Positions 31,987-40,347 of a DNA stretch of 64,000 bases are shown here, in pieces; positions within the stretch are counted from its first letter, which is position 1; each line of letters opens with the position of its first letter. The notes below the pieces were generated by a model. That model saw nothing but the letters and a program-made list of their open reading frames with translations, had not been told where the DNA came from and did not search any database. Where the stretch lies: the NCBI GenBank assembly GCA_020735665.1, contig CP085928.1:2588501-2652500 (forward strand), given 5' to 3'. The translations under genes and the position numbers were made by a program. The DNA comes from Lachnospiraceae bacterium GAM79 (GTDB lineage: Bacteria > Bacillota > Clostridia > Lachnospirales > Lachnospiraceae).

Positions 31987-32434
31987 AATATTCGTTTTGT
32001 TGCATGCACCATTTGGGCAGCGGATGCAGCTTGTAAAAGAGATAAGACAATCTATAGATGATAAATTGGATACGGGCATGACAATCAATGAAGTGATTGA
32101 GGAGCTTGGTGAAGCTTCCGCACTGACAGAAGAGTATAACGATATCGGTATGCGGCAGCAGACAAAGGAGTATGTATGGATGGTGCTCTGGATTCTGATT
32201 GGAATCTGTCTTGGCGTTTTGCTGATAATTGATGGATATACATTATACACCGGATATCATGAGATTAACCAGTACATAGCACCGACTGGATATGAGTGGA
32301 TTGATTTTAGACCAAAGGCAGGGGGAACGTGGGGCAAAGTGATTGTAGAAAGCATAGGTTTTTGTATCTGTCTGGGAAATGTAATCTATCATTTTAAAAG
32401 GCGAAGAAAAGCAAAAAAAGATAATGAATTATAA
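31961..32434 (+). CDS. HAAS-like two-helix membrane protein, paralogue 1
   Basis: 157 residues. The N-terminal helical part (LVKEIRQSIDDKLDTGMTIN, EVIEELGEASALTEEY) resembles HAAS-type signal domains next to PadR genes; two membrane segments follow (about 73-93 and 124-145), with a basic tail. The TTG start inside the padR end is supported by alignment with the next gene: both begin M-[RK]-K-x-x-Y-L-[IM]-K-I-F-x-x-L-H-A-P. The two genes are therefore tandem paralogues. The protein probably passes a membrane signal to the PadR regulator; this is inference from family context. Confidence 0.72.
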   Translation: MRKNIYLIKIFVLLHAPFGQRMQLVKEIRQSIDDKLDTGMTINEVIEELGEASALTEEYNDIGMRQQTKEYVWMVLWILIGICLGVLLIIDGYTLYTGYHEINQYIAPTGYEWIDFRPKAGGTWGKVIVESIGFCICLGNVIYHFKRRRKAKKDNEL

Positions 32435-32455
32435 ATAAAAAGGGGAACAAAAGAA

Positions 32456-32920
32456 ATGAAAAAGAAGAAATATCTTATGAAGATATTCATGCATCTGCAT
32501 GCACCATTAAAGAAACGGATACAGATGGTAAAGGATCTGGGACGGTCGTTAGATGATAAACTGGCAGAAGGAGAAACTATAGAGGGAGCAATCGCAGAAC
32601 TGGGAGAAGCCGCAGACATTATTCAGGAATATGAAGATCTCGGAATGAGAAAACGAACGAAGGAATGGGTGCTTGCTGTGATCTGGATATTGATCGGAAT
32701 TGTGGTGGGGTATCTGTTGTTTACGGAATGTAGGATACTGTATAGGGGATACAATTATGTAATAATACGGACATCACCTAACACGGGTGTTGGAGTAGCC
32801 TATGGAATAAATATGGGCGCAGAGGTAGTGAAAATAGTGTTTGAATCGATAGGTTTTATTATATGTGTAGGAAATGTTATCTGGCATTTTATAAAACAAA
32901 AAAGAAAAAAGGAGATGTAA
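32456..32920 (+). CDS. HAAS-like two-helix membrane protein, paralogue 2
   Basis: 154 residues, clearly homologous to the preceding gene along its whole length (KYLMKIFMHLHAPLKKRIQM; SLDDKLAEGETIEGAIAELG; two membrane helices near 73-93 and 121-142). The part between the helices differs most, which would suit a region facing the outside and binding different partners. A GGGGAAC site precedes the ATG. The next gene begins five bases after its stop, so translation is probably coupled. Function beyond the HAAS-like domain is unknown. Confidence 0.75.
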   Translation: MKKKKYLMKIFMHLHAPLKKRIQMVKDLGRSLDDKLAEGETIEGAIAELGEAADIIQEYEDLGMRKRTKEWVLAVIWILIGIVVGYLLFTECRILYRGYNYVIIRTSPNTGVGVAYGINMGAEVVKIVFESIGFIICVGNVIWHFIKQKRKKEM

Positions 32921-32924
32921 AAAA

Positions 32925-33482
32925 ATGAAGAAAGTAGTGCGAAAGATAATAAGTATGGCATTAGCATGTATGTTAATTTGGGGACTTCCAATATCTGCTC
33001 ATGCGGAAACAACGGAGTCGATAGTAGTGGATGAAGGAACAGAAAATACAATGGAGCTGATAGGACAGGAAGTTGTACATATTAAATATGATGGGACAAT
33101 AGTCCGTGAACTAATATATACAAAATTGCAGAATAAAAAACTATTGTATGCAAGTCAATCGGATAAAGTTACATGTAGCTATGCATATTACTATTTGGGT
33201 AAAGATTCTAAGAAACAGCCTCAGTATCAGATTGTTATGAATATATCATCAAAGGAGAACTTAAAATCAAGTGTACTAAGTACCAAAGCAGAGGGAATAT
33301 CAACTTGGCATAATAATACAGTGACACATTCCGGTAAGACAGGAAAAAATACGAGGACTTTTGTTTATACAAGCAGTAATCCACCGTCAAATCCGTATTG
33401 TTACGCAAAAGCAACAATTAAAACGGTTAATGGAACATATAATTATTCTTTTGGCAAACTGACGAATCCTAAGAGTAAATAA
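32925..33482 (+). CDS. Exported protein of unknown function, 185 aa
   Basis: A signal peptide is evident: basic MKKVVRKI, hydrophobic SMALACMLIWGLP, cleavage after AHA (about residue 27). The mature part is a hydrophilic, tyrosine- and serine-rich, probably beta-rich domain of about 158 residues (CSYAYYYLGKDSKK; WHNNTVTHSGKTGKNTRTFV), with only two cysteines (about 85 and 165) that could pair. I recognise no family. It sits between HAAS-like paralogue 2 and a second small exported protein in the same direction, so it is probably part of the same exported-protein/ABC cassette. Confidence 0.65.
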   Translation: MKKVVRKIISMALACMLIWGLPISAHAETTESIVVDEGTENTMELIGQEVVHIKYDGTIVRELIYTKLQNKKLLYASQSDKVTCSYAYYYLGKDSKKQPQYQIVMNISSKENLKSSVLSTKAEGISTWHNNTVTHSGKTGKNTRTFVYTSSNPPSNPYCYAKATIKTVNGTYNYSFGKLTNPKSK

Positions 33483-33561
33483 ATGATATACCTTGATCAT
33501 TATATAAAGATGGTCAATGGATATAGATGTAAGGACACTGGCTAATAATGCAAGTGCTCTG

Positions 33562-33762
33562 CAAAAAAAGAGACTCTGGCACAATTTTGCGAAGAGAACC
33601 AGAGCTTCATAGCCATATATACTTATGAAAAAGTACATGAATAAGATGATATACCGTTTTTTCATATGTATGTAAATTCAAAACAAAGGAGGGCAGCATT
33701 ACATAAGGTGAAATGTAAATATGCATGTTTGAAGGTATAGGAAAATATACAAAGGAGATTTT
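33562..33762 (+). repeat. Leader repeat E1 upstream of the 130-aa exported protein gene
   Basis: About 200 bp shared with 35498-35690. It begins with GAGACTCTGG ... CCAGAG, a stem around CACAATTTTGCGAAGAGAA, followed by a second hairpin (TATATACTTATGAAAAAGT with TTTTTTCATATGTATGTA), and ends TTTGAAGGTATAGGAAAATATAC just before the RBS. It fits a transcription stop after the previous gene plus a structured leader for the next. Confidence 0.7.
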
Positions 33763-33765
33763 TAT

Positions 33766-34158
33766 ATGAACAAAGTGGTAAAGACAATAAAAAATAAATT
33801 AATGATTGCAGCAATGGTGGCAGTAATGGTATTTGGAACGGCAATGGTTCCGGTGCATGCAGCATCTGTAGAGACAAATGTATATGGTGGAGGTTCTACC
33901 TATAATTATTATATCAGAAAGGCAGGGGGTACAGAGATATTGGGTATAATGCGTATTTCAAAAAGTGCAAGTAAAATAACAAATGTATTTACGGCAGAGA
34001 TGGGATGCAGTAAGGCACAGGTATGGGTTAGAGAAAACTCAAAAGCATCGTATGCGACTAAAAGTCGTTCTAATATGGTAAAAGGTAATACAGTAACTGC
34101 TGTAAAAGGTGGACGAGAATTTACTGAAGCTTATGGAAAGGCTAAAGTTACTTATTAA
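33766..34158 (+). CDS. Small exported protein, 130 aa (bacteriocin-like size, family unknown)
   Basis: A signal peptide (MNKVVKTIKNKL, then IAAMVAVMVFGTAMV, cleavage near VHAAS) precedes a mature part of about 97 residues, basic and rich in Gly, Ser, Lys and Tyr (NVYGGGSTYNYYIRKAGG; AQVWVRENSKASYATKS), ending GKAKVTY. Only one cysteine remains in the mature part. Size, basic charge and the ABC exporter downstream recall lactococcin 972-like bacteriocins, but no diagnostic motif is seen, so this is only a hypothesis. AAAGGAG lies ten bases before the ATG. Leader and C-terminus recur as a gene-less copy at 35498-35722. Confidence 0.65.
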   Translation: MNKVVKTIKNKLMIAAMVAVMVFGTAMVPVHAASVETNVYGGGSTYNYYIRKAGGTEILGIMRISKSASKITNVFTAEMGCSKAQVWVRENSKASYATKSRSNMVKGNTVTAVKGGREFTEAYGKAKVTY

Positions 34159-34258
34159 TAAATAGCAGATTATAACTTTGGTGTATGGACATCCGGGAAT
34201 CTGCAATAATGGCAGATTCCTGTGATGTTTTATAAAATAATGAAAGCGGGGTAGACAG

Positions 34259-35500
34259 ATGAAGAAAGTAGTGCGTACTATTTGCATTGTTTTATGTGTC
34301 GGTTTGATTTTAGGGTTGGGATATATTGTCTCACGAAAAATGAAAAAATATCCGGAAGAGATAGAATATTCGGCATTAAGGGCATTTACAGATAACGGTA
34401 TGTATTATGCAAGAAGGAATATACTTTATTTCCTGGATTCAGCGACAGGAAAATCAGTAGTAGTTTGTAATAAGGCAAATTGTAAACATAATACGACGAA
34501 GTGCAATGCATACACGATAGATATTCAACCTGCTATGCTTTGCTATGGAGATAAAATATACATAAGTGAATTTGATTCTGAGTTAACGTTTAATGATGAT
34601 GGTGATGCGGAACAAAAAGGAGTTTCACAGATTCGTGAAATAAATAAAGATGGAAGTGGAGCTCGGGTTTTGTATTCTGCAGATGAAGGAGCCGTTATAG
34701 GTATGGAAATGGTAGATGGAGTATTGTATTTCACTACATGGAAGTATCATGATGGATTTAAGTTGAATGAATATAAGCAAGACTGTACGTTATATGCATA
34801 TGATTTAAGATGGAATCGGTTACGGACATTGCTAAGCTATGAAGGAGATGCAGAGCATGACAGTGCTGCACTATATATATTAAATAATAAGAATAAAGAA
34901 AAGCTTTATCTGACATATGAATATGAAGATAGCAAGGAAAACTGGCATACAATACTGTTTACATATAATATAAAAACACACGCAGATGAAATTGTCGAAG
35001 ATGATCTAAATACAAAATATGGTGAGTATTTTGATATTATCAGCACTTCAAGTGGAAATTATATAAAGACTACAGAATTGGATAATGATGTTGAGTGGAG
35101 TGTGATATGTTCATGCGATGAAAATTTGCAGAATCAGAAAGAGATTTTTCGGTTTGTAGGGGGAAGTGTTGATTGTATGGATGGATATTTATATGTGATT
35201 AACACAGATTATAATAAGTTTTTTTATCAATGCGATACAGGAACAATTTATCTGGCAAATACCTGTTTTACAGGAGAAGGAACCTATATATCCGATATCT
35301 ATGGATTGGATGAATCAAGTGACAAGCTATATATAGATGGACATGATTATACTGGTATGAAACCAGGTGATATAATCACATCGGATCAGAGTGAACAGAC
35401 AGTGACAGGATGGACCAAATTCCGGGACACATATTTTACAAAACTGGAGGATGCAGATCAGAGCATCGTAAAGACATTTGACTGGGTGAAATGGCCATAA
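34259..35500 (+). CDS. Membrane-anchored beta-propeller-like protein, 413 aa
   Basis: One N-terminal membrane segment (about 8-25, no lipobox) followed by about 385 extracellular residues. The segment VVCNKANCKHNTTKCNAY (about 77-94) matches a C-x3-C-x-H-x4-C pattern I associate with uncharacterised surface proteins of Lachnospiraceae. The repeated short strands (GMYYARRNILYFLD; DKIYISEFDSE; GVLYFTTWKYHDG; DGYLYVINTDYNKFFYQ) suggest a beta-propeller of the DUF5050 kind. It may act as an envelope sensor or as a protector against the exported proteins. No enzyme motif is visible. It follows the 130-aa gene by 100 bp. Confidence 0.6.
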   Translation: MKKVVRTICIVLCVGLILGLGYIVSRKMKKYPEEIEYSALRAFTDNGMYYARRNILYFLDSATGKSVVVCNKANCKHNTTKCNAYTIDIQPAMLCYGDKIYISEFDSELTFNDDGDAEQKGVSQIREINKDGSGARVLYSADEGAVIGMEMVDGVLYFTTWKYHDGFKLNEYKQDCTLYAYDLRWNRLRTLLSYEGDAEHDSAALYILNNKNKEKLYLTYEYEDSKENWHTILFTYNIKTHADEIVEDDLNTKYGEYFDIISTSSGNYIKTTELDNDVEWSVICSCDENLQNQKEIFRFVGGSVDCMDGYLYVINTDYNKFFYQCDTGTIYLANTCFTGEGTYISDIYGLDESSDKLYIDGHDYTGMKPGDIITSDQSEQTVTGWTKFRDTYFTKLEDADQSIVKTFDWVKWP

Positions 35501-35690
35501 AAAAAGAGACTCTGGCACAATTTTGCGAAGAGAACCAGAGTCTCGTAGCCATATATACTTATGAAAAAGTACATGAGATAAATATACCGCTTTTTCATAT
35601 GTATGTAAATACGAAATAAAGGAGAATAGAGAAAAATAGAAGTGTAAATAGTGTGTTTGAAGGTATAGAAAACATATGGAAAGACCAAAG
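35498..35690 (+). repeat. Leader repeat E2 (copy of E1)
   Basis: It aligns with E1 over nearly its whole length, with a perfect stem GAGACTCTGG/CCAGAGTCTC and the same second hairpin and TTTGAAGGTATAG end. In place of a gene it runs into the fragment at 35678-35722. The first hairpin starts within seven bases of the preceding stop codon. Confidence 0.7.
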
Positions 35691-35722
35691 TTACTTATTA
35701 ATGTACAGTAGATTGTAACTTT
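35678..35722 (+). pseudogene. Ghost of a second copy of the 130-aa exported protein gene
   Basis: GGAAAGACCAAAGTTACTTA then TTAATG matches the 3' end of the 130-aa gene at 34135-34158 (GGA AAG GCT AAA GTT ACT TAT TAA), encoding G-K-T-K-V-T-Y-stop against G-K-A-K-V-T-Y-stop. The following AGTAGATTGTAACTTT matches the downstream AGCAGATTATAACTTT. Together with leader E2 this is a full flanking duplicate from which nearly the whole coding sequence has been deleted. Confidence 0.65.
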
Positions 35723-35776
35723 AAGATTTGCAAAATTGAAAATTACGGATCAGAAAGCAGTAAGGGAGATGAACGT

Positions 35777-36499
35777 ATGGAGTTAAAACTGGAACACATT
35801 TCGAAAGAGTATAAAAATACAACAGCGCTTGATGATTTTTCGATGACATTTTCAGAAGGGATTTATGGCTTACTTGGACCGAACGGGGCAGGAAAAAGTA
35901 CCTTGATGAAATTGATTACAAGGAATATCAAACCGACCACAGGAGAGATCTATCTGGATGAAACGAATATTCATGACTTAAAACGGGAATATCAGCGGTT
36001 GATCGGTTATATGCCACAGCAGCAGGAGATCTATCCGTTTTATACCGGACGAATGTTTCTTGCCTACATGGGGCTACTGAAGGGAGTAGAGAAGAAGATG
36101 CTGAATGATGAGATTGAGAAATACGCATCAAAGGTAAATCTTCTTGACGTATTAGATCGGAAAGTTGGAACATATTCCGGTGGTATGAAGCAGAGACTTC
36201 TGATCGCACAGGCATTTCTTGGAGACTCGAAGATTATAATATTCGATGAGCCGACGGCAGGACTTGACCCTAAGGAGAGAATCCATGTGAGAAATCTGAT
36301 CCATGATAATTCTACAGGAAAAATTATTCTGATTGCAACTCATGTTGTTCAGGATATTGAGGACATAGCAAGTCAGATTATGTTACTTAAAAAGGGTGTA
36401 TTGATCGAGATGGCAGCACCTGAGATTTTGACCGGAAGAATTACAGATAAAGAAAATCCTGATTTGGAAGATGTATATCTTAGTATATTTGGAGAGTAG
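35777..36499 (+). CDS. ABC transporter ATP-binding protein
   Basis: 240 residues, a complete ABC ATPase: Walker A GPNGAGKST (about 35-43), Q-loop in YMPQQQEIYPFYTGRMFL, signature YSGGMKQRL (about 135), Walker B IIIFDEPTAGLDP and switch His in IATHVVQDIED. It is closest to exporters of the bacteriocin/antibiotic type that work with large ABC-2 permeases. A GGGAGA site precedes the ATG. The large permease follows after 60 bp, and the pair is the last part of the PadR-headed cassette. Confidence 0.93.
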   Translation: MELKLEHISKEYKNTTALDDFSMTFSEGIYGLLGPNGAGKSTLMKLITRNIKPTTGEIYLDETNIHDLKREYQRLIGYMPQQQEIYPFYTGRMFLAYMGLLKGVEKKMLNDEIEKYASKVNLLDVLDRKVGTYSGGMKQRLLIAQAFLGDSKIIIFDEPTAGLDPKERIHVRNLIHDNSTGKIILIATHVVQDIEDIASQIMLLKKGVLIEMAAPEILTGRITDKENPDLEDVYLSIFGE

Positions 36500-36559
36500 C
36501 TTTTGCATACCAGTCATTTTTTACAGAGAGGGTGACGGTTTGCGGAATTGGAGGACGAT

Positions 36560-38746
36560 ATGTATAAATCAAAACCAGAGAAAAAAGCTGCTCACATCAA
36601 TTATTCCAAACGCAGGGGCGGTTTTTTTCGATTTTTTATGAATGAAATGCGGGCTATTATATATAACCGTAAATTAGTATTGTGTTTTCTGTTGTTCCTG
36701 GTTATGAATGTTGGTTTGCTGACTGTAGCTTTTGATACAGATGAGGTAGACAGCACGGTGTATACAAGGCTTCAGACAGACACGGATTCCATTATGGATA
36801 TGTATATGGAAGATCCGGAATCAGAGACCTATAAACAGTTATATGATGAATATACGGCAAGTACTACATATGACGAATATTTGCAGCAGATTATCGAGGA
36901 TGCGGAGAAGAACCAGTCGATTTCCATATTTCAGACAAAGTTCTCGATCAGTAATCTGGAACGGACGAAGAGAGATTTTGAGAGACTTGTGGGAACAGAA
37001 GTATTTTTTGTTGGAGGATATGGAGTCTGTAAGGCGTTAAATTTTACAGGAAGTTATATTCTGATCTTCTTTTTTCTTGTTGTGCTGGTGCTGGAGCTGG
37101 TACTACGTGATAAGAAGAATGGTCTGGCAAATCTGTATAAGACAACATGGAATGGAGACAGTCGATTATTGCTGTCTAAGTATGCGGCAGCAGTTGTCTA
37201 TATGGCACTTTTTGTAGCAGGTATATCCTTAAGCAATTTTTTGGTTGCAGAATGGAAGTTTGGAGCTGTGGATCTGTCAGCGCCGGTACAGAGCCTGATG
37301 GACTATATCGGATATGGTTTTTCATGCAGAATTGGTACATTTGCTGTTCTTGTCTGTGTGGTGAAAATTCTGATCTTTTCTGTGATTCTTGCGGCATTAT
37401 TCACATTTGCAGTTATTTCTTCGAATGAGATTATGCTATGTGTATGGACGGCGGTTGCCATGTTTGTAGAATTGTTGTTTTCCGTATTGGGAGAGAAACT
37501 GAATCTGACATTTTTATATCGATTCTCTATTTTTTCAATGCTGGATACAACCAAATTTTTCCAATATGAGAATTATAACCTGATATCCCATGCAAAGCCT
37601 GCGATCTATCTGGACTGTATTATCTGTGCAGTGTTGTTGGCAGGATTTCTTATCATATCGTCGGTGATCTATCTGGAGGGAAGCAGTGATTATCGGGAGA
37701 GTCGTATACGATTGCGAAAAAAAGGTACGAAATCCCGCAGGATATTTTCCTCAGTATGGAGACTGGAAGGTTATAAGTTATGGCTGGGATATAAAATGAT
37801 ATTTGTTATTCTGTTGCTGGTTATATTTCAGGTGTATATATATCAGAACAAATCTGTAAGGTGGAGCACAAATGAATATGTGTACCAATACTATATCAGT
37901 CAAATTGAGGGAGTAATCACACAGGGAAAGCTAGATTATATAACTTCAGAGGCAGAACGGTATGCAAATCTCCATAAAGATGGAGATCAGGTTGAGCAGG
38001 ATTACGATGCAGGGAAGATAACAGAAGAAGAATATAGTGAAAGATGGAGAGAACTGAATAAACAGCTTGAAAATGAGGAAGGGTTTAATCGTTGTCAGGA
38101 ATATGTAGATTATGTTAAGGGGCAATGTGGAATTACATCGCAGATTACAGAAGCTGATCCTGCTGTATTGGAACAGATGGGATTTGTCTATAACAGAGGC
38201 TGGAATATTCTTGCTGGTGGTAGAGATTATAAGGATGATGTAATGAATGCAGCAAAGATTATTGTTGTATTAATGCTTACAACTGCATTTCTGTATTTGG
38301 AAGATTACAGATATAAGATTAATGGCATTATTGATATTACAGAGAATTACAGGAAACTTCATGTGATCAAAGCAGTTCGGTTATTCTTGACTGTTCTTGT
38401 CACATATATCATGGTTTATCTGCCGGAATTAATGTGGGTAAAGAGTGAGATTGGGCTGACAGGTGGAAAATATCTGGCGCAGTCACTTCCGTATCTGGAA
38501 CATGTCAGTATATCCACCAGTATTACAGGGTATTTTCTGCTGGTATATGGTATTCGGTTACTCGCTATTCTGATATTGACAGGTCTGTATGTTCTGGTTG
38601 GAAAATTGATTAGGAATACAAATGGTGCAATATTCTGCGCAGCAGCGGTTGTACTTCTGCCGTTGTTATTATATCTGTCAGGATTTACTGCCGCAAAATA
38701 TTATCCATTAGTTCAACTGCTGTCAGGTAATATGGTGTTGAGGTAA
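36560..38746 (+). CDS. Large ABC-2 type permease, 728 aa
   Basis: A long membrane protein built of two halves, each with an N-terminal helix, a big extracellular loop and about five more helices. First half: anchor near 35-55, external helical loop to about 150, helices to 370. Second half: anchor near 410, external charged loop (about 430-560, rich in Glu, Tyr and Gln), then helices. Such doubled permeases pair with a single ATPase to export or clear secreted peptides. GGAGG at 36550-36554 sets the ATG at 36560. Partner of the preceding ATPase; the substrate is unknown but the exported proteins in the same cluster are candidates. Confidence 0.78.
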   Translation: MYKSKPEKKAAHINYSKRRGGFFRFFMNEMRAIIYNRKLVLCFLLFLVMNVGLLTVAFDTDEVDSTVYTRLQTDTDSIMDMYMEDPESETYKQLYDEYTASTTYDEYLQQIIEDAEKNQSISIFQTKFSISNLERTKRDFERLVGTEVFFVGGYGVCKALNFTGSYILIFFFLVVLVLELVLRDKKNGLANLYKTTWNGDSRLLLSKYAAAVVYMALFVAGISLSNFLVAEWKFGAVDLSAPVQSLMDYIGYGFSCRIGTFAVLVCVVKILIFSVILAALFTFAVISSNEIMLCVWTAVAMFVELLFSVLGEKLNLTFLYRFSIFSMLDTTKFFQYENYNLISHAKPAIYLDCIICAVLLAGFLIISSVIYLEGSSDYRESRIRLRKKGTKSRRIFSSVWRLEGYKLWLGYKMIFVILLLVIFQVYIYQNKSVRWSTNEYVYQYYISQIEGVITQGKLDYITSEAERYANLHKDGDQVEQDYDAGKITEEEYSERWRELNKQLENEEGFNRCQEYVDYVKGQCGITSQITEADPAVLEQMGFVYNRGWNILAGGRDYKDDVMNAAKIIVVLMLTTAFLYLEDYRYKINGIIDITENYRKLHVIKAVRLFLTVLVTYIMVYLPELMWVKSEIGLTGGKYLAQSLPYLEHVSISTSITGYFLLVYGIRLLAILILTGLYVLVGKLIRNTNGAIFCAAAVVLLPLLLYLSGFTAAKYYPLVQLLSGNMVLR

Positions 38747-38776
38747 ATATTTACATAGTGGGATTTTTATCTGCTG

Positions 38777-39838
38777 TTACCAGTTCTTTCGTATCTCATC
38801 AAATAACCGCATAATATATAAAGTGTGTTCATGTGGCATTTCCGGACATTCGGTCAGACCTTTTTCCAGTGCTCGCTTACAGGCGAGCACTTCGTATTCA
38901 TAGCCGCTGATCTGGGCAGGACAGTTGATCGTCTGAACCAGTCGGCGGTCATTTTCATATATATGGAATGCTTCGTAATTGTTGATGTTGTCAACCTCGA
39001 TGTAGCCTTTTGTTCCGTAGATCACGCCACGGCGGTCGGTGGCTGATTCCATAGTTGTGAACAAGCCTGCGATCGCACCGTCTGGGTATGCCAGGTTGAT
39101 AAATTCTGTTTTGTCTACGCCCGATTCGTGTGGAGTCATCGTTGTGTGGATCGCAGATACGTTGTCGCCAAGCACCCAGGTTGCAAAGTTTAAGGTATAT
39201 GGTGCAAGATCTAAGAGAGCACCTCCGGCAAGCTCTGGGCGGATCAGACGTTCTACCTGCATCAGGGAATAACCAAGATTTGCGGTCAGCCCTGTTATTT
39301 TTCCGATAACGCCGGAATCTATAATTTCTTTTAAGGTAAATGACATTGGCATATAGCGAACCCACATCGCTTCCGCCAGTAATATATTCTTTTCTTTTGC
39401 AAGCCGGATCATATCTTCGGCTTCTTTTGTATTTACGGCAAATGCTTTTTCGCACAGAACAGCCCGGTTGTGATTCAGACACAGCATCGTATGTTCTTTA
39501 TGGTGGGAGTGTGGAGTTGCAACGTAGACAAGATCAATCCCGTCATCAGCAACCATTTCTTCATAAGAGCCATACCATTTGGATGCATGATAAGTATCTG
39601 CAAATTGTCTGGCTTTTTCTTCTGTTCTGCTTGCTACAGCATAGAGTTCAACCTCTTGCATCTGGTTAACGGTTTCCGCCATCTTGCAGGCGATACCACC
39701 TGCGCCGAGGATGGCGAGACGTAATTTTCTATTTTCTAATCTGGTGTCTGAGTTTGTCGTAGCATTTCTGTTGTCTGATTTATGATCTGGATCTGTTGTA
39801 TGTTTTTTGTAGTCGGATATATTATCTGATTTTATCAT
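38777..39838 (-). CDS. Gfo/Idh/MocA family oxidoreductase
   Basis: 353 residues. An NAD(P)-binding Rossmann domain opens with LRLAILGAGGIACKMAET (about 40-57), continues with VYVATPHSHHKEHTMLCLNH and the catalytic-type AVLCEKAFAVN (E-K-P/A motif), and the C-terminal alpha/beta domain binds the sugar or cyclic polyol. The family oxidises or reduces sugars; substrate unknown. The first 37 residues are polar and unlike the family (SDYKKHTTDPDHKSDNRN), a probable disordered extension; no internal start with a ribosome site was found. GGAAAGGAAA precedes the ATG. Single gene, converging on the ABC permease gene. Confidence 0.88.
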   Translation of the reverse strand: MIKSDNISDYKKHTTDPDHKSDNRNATTNSDTRLENRKLRLAILGAGGIACKMAETVNQMQEVELYAVASRTEEKARQFADTYHASKWYGSYEEMVADDGIDLVYVATPHSHHKEHTMLCLNHNRAVLCEKAFAVNTKEAEDMIRLAKEKNILLAEAMWVRYMPMSFTLKEIIDSGVIGKITGLTANLGYSLMQVERLIRPELAGGALLDLAPYTLNFATWVLGDNVSAIHTTMTPHESGVDKTEFINLAYPDGAIAGLFTTMESATDRRGVIYGTKGYIEVDNINNYEAFHIYENDRRLVQTINCPAQISGYEYEVLACKRALEKGLTECPEMPHEHTLYIMRLFDEIRKNW

Positions 39839-40030
39839 TTTTTTCGTTTCCTTTCCGGGTGGTTTGTGAAGTCATGGTATTTCTATATTTCCGGTTAAAT
39901 TCTATATGGTACTGATGCAACTGAAGCTATTTGAATATTGCCGGGTTCATCATATGTGAGCAATTCTATGATTTTATGCAATTACTATAGAAGCTTTTGG
40001 GGATTTGTGCAAGCGCATCCCATCATAATG
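39839..40030. other. Gap upstream of the oxidoreductase gene
   Basis: No gene is supported. It holds the divergent promoter region of the minus-strand oxidoreductase; CAAGCGCATCCCATC-type sequence leads into the tandem repeat at 40031. Confidence 0.25.
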
Positions 40031-40188
40031 ATCATTATATCGTACTCGTTCAATGCATTCGAAAAATCGACCCTTACAAGCAAGCGATTTTTCATCATTA
40101 TATCATGTGCTTCGCACATTCTATGCATTCCGCAAAATCAGCATCCTTGCAAGCAAATAATTTTGCGTTCATTATATCATGATTCAAT
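40031..40188 (+). repeat. Imperfect tandem repeat with hairpin units
   Basis: Two and a half units starting ATCATTATATC, each holding ATGCATTC, then a hairpin with a loop around CTTRCAAGCAA. Stem 1 is GAAAAATCG (40061-40069) with CGATTTTTC (40085-40093); stem 2 is CGCAAAAT (40131-40138) with ATTTTGCG (40160-40167). The stems differ but each pairs fully. Confidence 0.6.
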
Positions 40189-40347
40189 GTAACATTTTAT
40201 GTATAGTTCAGAGAGTTGCTGGTAATACTGGAAATAGTAAGAAGATAAAACAAGTAATAGTTAGATCATGGAGGAATAAGGTTGGGGAAAGTCGGTCAGA
40301 GTCGTAAAAAATATAAATGTACATAGGAGCAGCGGGAGGTGGAACGT

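Noticed and set aside
33766-34158. Firm call as a lactococcin 972-type bacteriocin
   Set aside because: Size and context fit but I see no diagnostic family motif; kept as a hypothesis only.
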